From JBDKGH01 sp039798265 (lineage in GTDB: Bacteria; Bacteroidota; Bacteroidia; Flavobacteriales_D; Sanyastnellaceae): a DNA stretch of 8,584 nt. The notes beneath the pieces were generated by a model that saw only the letters and a program-made list of their open reading frames with translations, did no database searches and was not told where the DNA came from. The stretch is from contig JBDKGH010000049.1 in assembly GCA_039798265.1 (NCBI GenBank), forward strand, positions 1-8,584, read 5' to 3'. Every line of letters starts with the position of its first letter. Positions within the stretch are counted from its first letter, which is position 1. Shown one piece after another: positions 5,236 through 8,584 of the stretch. The position numbers were made by a program, and so were the translations under genes.

Positions 5236-6630
5236 ATGATCGACCTTTTTGAATTACAGAAGCAGCATTGCCGACTGACCGCTCAAAGCTCAGCTCGGGA
5301 TAGAAAAAGAAAACTCACTCTTCTCAAACAGGCGATAGGTCGTTTCCGACCACAGATCCAAGAGGCCTTGTATCAAGACTACCGAAAGTCAAGTACTGAA
5401 GTGGATCTCATCGAGATTTTTGCCACGGTTCAGGAAATTCAATATGCCATCGACCATCTATCTAAATGGATGGAACCCGAAATGGTGTCCATCCCCTTGA
5501 CACAACTCGGCGCAAAATCATACATCCTTCCGGAAGCAAAAGGGGTATGCCTCATCATTGCACCATGGAATTTCCCCATCACCTTAACGCTGGGGCCACT
5601 TGCTTCTGCCATTGCAGCGGGCAATACGGCTATCATCAAACCTTCTGAATTCACCCCGCACATCAACGCTGTGATCAAACAACTTCTTGCCGAAGTGTTC
5701 GATGAAAAAGAAGTAGCGGTAGTAGAAGGCGACCAAATTGTTTCTACGCAGTTGCTCGAACTGCCCTTTGATCACATCTTCTTCACAGGATCGCCCGCAG
5801 TAGGTAAGGTGGTGATGGCTGCTGCTGCCAAACACCTCACCTCATGCACACTGGAGCTAGGCGGCAAATCGCCGGTGATTGTAGACTCTTCCGCTCACCT
5901 CGACAGCGCTGCAGAGCGCATCGTAGCCGCGAAATTTTCAAATGCGGGACAAATCTGTATTGCCCCAGATTACATCTATGTGCACGCATCATTATTTGAT
6001 GCCTTTCAAAAAAAATTGATTCACTATATCGAAAAATTCTACGGTAATACCGATCAGGAGCGCATAAAAAGCGATTACACCCGCATTGTCAATCAGCGAC
6101 ACCACAATCGATTGAGCGAAAATCTCACAGATGCGCAAGCGAAAGGTGCCCAAGTTGTGTTCGGTGGACATCGAGAAGAAAATTATTTTTCCCCTACCCT
6201 ACTCACCAAGGTAACAGATGATATGCGCGTGATGCAGGAAGAGATATTTGGACCTTTGTTACCGCTCATCCCTTTTACTGATCGTGAAGAAATAGTGAGA
6301 GCGATTCAAAGCCAACCCAAGCCATTGGCCTGTTATGTTTTTGCTGCGGGTCATCAACTGAAAAAATGGTATGAACAACAACTCAGCGCTGGCGGACTTC
6401 TATTCAACGATGCAGCTCTGCATTTCTTAAACCCTGCCTTGCCCTTTGGTGGCATCGGCAATTCGGGACTCGGTAAAGCGCACGGCTATTTCGGATTTCT
6501 CGAATTTAGTCACCGAAAAAGTGTGATGCACGTACCCCAACGATGGAGCATAGCTTCTATCATTTATCCTCCTTTTTCGGAAGGAAAAAAGAAATGGATT
6601 GGAAAAATCCTTCGTTTTTTGACTCGATAG
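5236..6630 (+). CDS. Aldehyde dehydrogenase, class 3-like
   Basis: The 464-residue product is a full-length member of the ALDH superfamily and oxidises aldehydes to carboxylates with NAD(P)+. Key elements are PWNFP (110-114, Asn112 for the oxyanion hole), KPSE (135-138, cofactor binding), FTGS (183-186), ELGGKSP (207-213, general base Glu207), the nucleophile Cys241 in GQICIAPDY (238-246), and EEIFGP (335-340). The short length and the C-x-x-PDY context resemble class 3 fatty or coniferyl aldehyde dehydrogenases rather than the roughly 500-residue class 1/2 enzymes. The basic hydrophobic C-terminus (KKKWIGKILRFLTR) might allow peripheral membrane contact, as in fatty aldehyde dehydrogenases; that is inference. 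Substrate cannot be read from the sequence. The AlkC-like gene starts 9 bp after its stop, so the two are probably co-transcribed. Confidence 0.92.
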   Translation: MIDLFELQKQHCRLTAQSSARDRKRKLTLLKQAIGRFRPQIQEALYQDYRKSSTEVDLIEIFATVQEIQYAIDHLSKWMEPEMVSIPLTQLGAKSYILPEAKGVCLIIAPWNFPITLTLGPLASAIAAGNTAIIKPSEFTPHINAVIKQLLAEVFDEKEVAVVEGDQIVSTQLLELPFDHIFFTGSPAVGKVVMAAAAKHLTSCTLELGGKSPVIVDSSAHLDSAAERIVAAKFSNAGQICIAPDYIYVHASLFDAFQKKLIHYIEKFYGNTDQERIKSDYTRIVNQRHHNRLSENLTDAQAKGAQVVFGGHREENYFSPTLLTKVTDDMRVMQEEIFGPLLPLIPFTDREEIVRAIQSQPKPLACYVFAAGHQLKKWYEQQLSAGGLLFNDAALHFLNPALPFGGIGNSGLGKAHGYFGFLEFSHRKSVMHVPQRWSIASIIYPPFSEGKKKWIGKILRFLTR

Positions 6631-6639
6631 CTCTCTTTT

Positions 6640-7713
6640 ATGGAACCGCTAAAAAACATGTACACCAAAGCGTACATCGCTTCAATCGCTCATCACGTCC
6701 AATCTTCTTACCCCGCTTTTCCTAGCGAAAAATTCCTCAAAGCCTTTCAAAGTGCCGAATGGAAAAATGCAGAACTTAAACCGCGCGTCACCTTTATTGC
6801 CCGTCAATTGCGCGCGCACTTACCGAATGATTATTCGGTTGCTTTAAAACACCTATTGGCTATTCACCAACAGTTCACACCAGGATTTGCTCCCATTTTT
6901 TTCCCTGAATTTGTAGCTCTTTATGGCCTCGATGAGTTAGACCTCAGTTTGCAGGCTCTATCAGAATTTACCCAGACTTCTTCATCCGAGTTTGCTATTC
7001 GACCTTTTTTAGAAAAACACCAAGACCATACGCTACGGGTAATGAAAAAATGGTCGAAAGATAAAAACGTACACATTCGACGATTGGCTAGTGAAGGCTG
7101 TAGACCTCGTTTGCCGTGGGGTTCGGCGCTGAAAGAGTTTAAAAAAAATCCACACCACACGCTGCCCATTCTCGAGAATTTGAAAAATGATACCGAGCTT
7201 TACGTGAGAAAAAGTGTAGCCAATCACCTCAATGACATCTCGAAAGATCATCCACAATTGGCGCTTCAAATAGCCGAAGAATGGAAAGGTAAAAATGAAC
7301 GCACCGATTGGATCGTTAAACATGCCTTGCGCGGACTTTTGAAAAAAGGCGATACACAAGCTTTAGCCATTTTCGGATTGAAAAAAAGCACAGCCAGCAT
7401 CGATCAACTTTCTTTTTCTAAAAAGAGTTTACGCATTGGCGAACGACTTGAATTCAGCTTCCAATGCAGCTTACCGAAGAGTGAATCCATCCGAATAGAG
7501 TACGCTATTCATTACATCAAATCAAACGGACAGGCTTCTCCGAAAGTGTTTATGCTCCGCGAAAGGCTCTTTGAAAAAGGCACGCATGAACTAACGAAGA
7601 CGCATAGCTTTGAAGAACGTACCACTAGAAAGCACTATCCCGGAGAACACCGAATAGTCATTCTAATCAATGGCCAATCCGCTGCTTCCGGGACAGTTAT
7701 TTTAAAAGCCTAA
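6640..7713 (+). CDS. AlkC-like DNA alkylation-repair glycosylase with C-terminal Ig-like domain
   Basis: The product has 357 residues. Residues about 25-245 form the alpha-helical HEAT-like repeat fold of the AlkC/AlkD superfamily. Strong AlkC signatures are FVALYGLDELDLSLQAL (91-107), SSEFAIRPFLEKH (115-127), HIRRLASEGCRPRLPWG (145-161) and YVRKSVANHLNDISKDHP (188-205). Glu117, Glu152, Trp160 and Asp199 fall in these blocks and appear to correspond to the active-site residues described for Pseudomonas AlkC (from memory). Residues about 250-357 are beta-rich and look like the Ig-like domain carried by a subset of AlkC proteins. Expected role: removal of N-alkylated bases such as 3-methyladenine and 3-methylcytosine in the cytoplasm. 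The family acts without base flipping. An in-frame ATG at 6658 (Met7) is a possible alternative start. The gene converges with dapA with 2 bp between stop codons. Confidence 0.88.
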   Translation: MEPLKNMYTKAYIASIAHHVQSSYPAFPSEKFLKAFQSAEWKNAELKPRVTFIARQLRAHLPNDYSVALKHLLAIHQQFTPGFAPIFFPEFVALYGLDELDLSLQALSEFTQTSSSEFAIRPFLEKHQDHTLRVMKKWSKDKNVHIRRLASEGCRPRLPWGSALKEFKKNPHHTLPILENLKNDTELYVRKSVANHLNDISKDHPQLALQIAEEWKGKNERTDWIVKHALRGLLKKGDTQALAIFGLKKSTASIDQLSFSKKSLRIGERLEFSFQCSLPKSESIRIEYAIHYIKSNGQASPKVFMLRERLFEKGTHELTKTHSFEERTTRKHYPGEHRIVILINGQSAASGTVILKA

Positions 7714-7721
7714 ACTTAGGC
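7708..7721. other. Palindrome holding the stop codons of two convergent genes
   Basis: GCCTAA (7708-7713) and TTAGGC (7716-7721) are perfect inverted repeats around a 2-bp centre. Each arm encodes an alanine codon followed by TAA on its own strand, ending the AlkC-like gene and dapA respectively. There is no separate space for a terminator. A folded form would have a 5-bp stem with a 4-nt loop, too small to be a strong terminator alone. Confidence 0.7.
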
Positions 7722-8584
7722 GAGAATACCTTCGTCAATCATTACTCTGCGCATACGCTCGCTTACTACCTGCGATACAGGCACAAGCGGCAAACGCAAG
7801 TAATTTTCGCATACATCGAGATGAGAAAGCACTTCTTTTACACCCGCAGGATTGCCTTCTACAAAGAGCAATTGGATAATTTCTAATAGCTTGTAATGGT
7901 TGAGGCGAGCTTCTTCAAATTTGTTGGCCATGGCATCGTGTACCATTTGAGAAAACTCTTTCGGAAAGGCATTGCCCACCACAGATATTACACCATCTGC
8001 ACCCGCAGCTATAAGAGGAAGCGTAAGAGCATCGTCACCGCTGATCACCAAAAATTCTTTTGGCGTATTGTTGATCACTTGCATGATTTGCTCCATGTTG
8101 CCACTGGCTTCTTTAATACCAATTACATTGCGACAATCGAAAGCAATGCGGCTAACGGTGTCAGGCAGCATATTCGCACCTGTACGTCCTGGTACATTGT
8201 ATAGAATGATTGGCAACTTAGAGTGTTCGCTCAAAGCTCTGTAATGCTCAAACAAACCGTTTTGTGTAGGTTTGTTATAATATGGCGTAACACTCAAAAT
8301 AGCGCTCAAGCCTGTGCTTTCTTGCCTAGACAGTTGACTGCATATGTCTTTGGTGTTGTTTCCGCCAATACCCAATACAACAGGTTTTCGGCCCGCATTG
8401 GTGCTCAACACAGTATCGAGTACGACCTTCTTTTCTTCTTTATCAAGAGTTACCGACTCACCGGTGGTACCCATTACCACAAGATAATCTACACCACCAT
8501 CAATCAAGTGTTCGGTGAGTTTTTTAAGAGCAGGAACGTCAACAGATTGATCTTTTTTAAATGGAGTGATCATGGCTACTCCCA
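7716..8584 (-). CDS. dapA: 4-hydroxy-tetrahydrodipicolinate synthase (5' end outside window)
   Basis: This enzyme condenses pyruvate with aspartate semialdehyde, the first committed step of lysine and diaminopimelate synthesis, in the cytoplasm. The frame stays open to the window edge and gives GVAMITPF, matching the usual family start GVA-x-VTPF, so only about the first ten residues are missing and the ATG at 8573 is internal. Counting from that Met: GTTGES (35-40, the pyruvate-binding threonines), YYNKP (98-102), LYNVPGRTG (124-132, catalytic Tyr125 and Arg130), the Schiff-base lysine Lys154 in GIKEASGN (152-159), and the GADGVISVVGN loop (191-201). All catalytic residues are intact. The gene converges tail-to-tail with the AlkC-like gene. 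Confidence 0.95.
   Translation of the reverse strand, partial: GVAMITPFKKDQSVDVPALKKLTEHLIDGGVDYLVVMGTTGESVTLDKEEKKVVLDTVLSTNAGRKPVVLGIGGNNTKDICSQLSRQESTGLSAILSVTPYYNKPTQNGLFEHYRALSEHSKLPIILYNVPGRTGANMLPDTVSRIAFDCRNVIGIKEASGNMEQIMQVINNTPKEFLVISGDDALTLPLIAAGADGVISVVGNAFPKEFSQMVHDAMANKFEEARLNHYKLLEIIQLLFVEGNPAGVKEVLSHLDVCENYLRLPLVPVSQVVSERMRRVMIDEGILA

Overview
The window reads as a piece of a Bacteroidota chromosome, most likely a marine or aquatic member of the Flavobacteriales. Three things support this. Two secreted proteins end in C-terminal domains of the type IX secretion (T9SS) kind. A lipoprotein carries the acidic export signal CKKDEEEE after its lipobox cysteine. The one good promoter has the phylum-specific TAnnTTTG -7 element, and start codons lack Shine-Dalgarno sequences. 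The genus call is inference.

Layout. Bases 1-217 are the 3' end of a DUF3427-type helicase gene. Eleven bases later comes a small secreted cysteine-rich protein (229-849). Bases 829-1883 hold the most unusual part of the window: four arrays of an 8-bp repeat kept in strict register. They form two copies of a palindromic unit (GRTARAAK octamers, a 17-nt centre, then reverse-complement octamers). Between the two copies lies a 119-aa four-helix-bundle (bIVS/S23 family) gene with its own promoter and a 20-A tract touching its ATG. A 39-bp near-perfect inverted repeat flanks this gene, and a 68-bp near-identical direct repeat brackets it from outside. On the minus strand follows a two-gene unit (5024 down to 1883): a surface di-haem cytochrome lipoprotein of the SO2930 family, then a T9SS-exported FG-GAP/ASPIC-UnbV protein. 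After a 211-bp divergent intergenic region, a plus-strand pair encodes a class-3-like aldehyde dehydrogenase and an AlkC-type DNA glycosylase with an Ig-like tail. The window ends in the minus-strand dapA gene, whose first codons lie outside.

How the parts may work together. The cytochrome and FG-GAP proteins are probably co-transcribed and both end up at the cell surface, suggesting an extracellular redox or binding module. Aldehyde dehydrogenase and AlkC are probably co-transcribed and could both answer reactive aldehyde or alkylation stress. The octamer/four-helix-bundle locus resembles an intervening-sequence-like or non-autonomous mobile cassette located outside rRNA. Its mechanism is unknown, and it is the main candidate here for an undescribed system.
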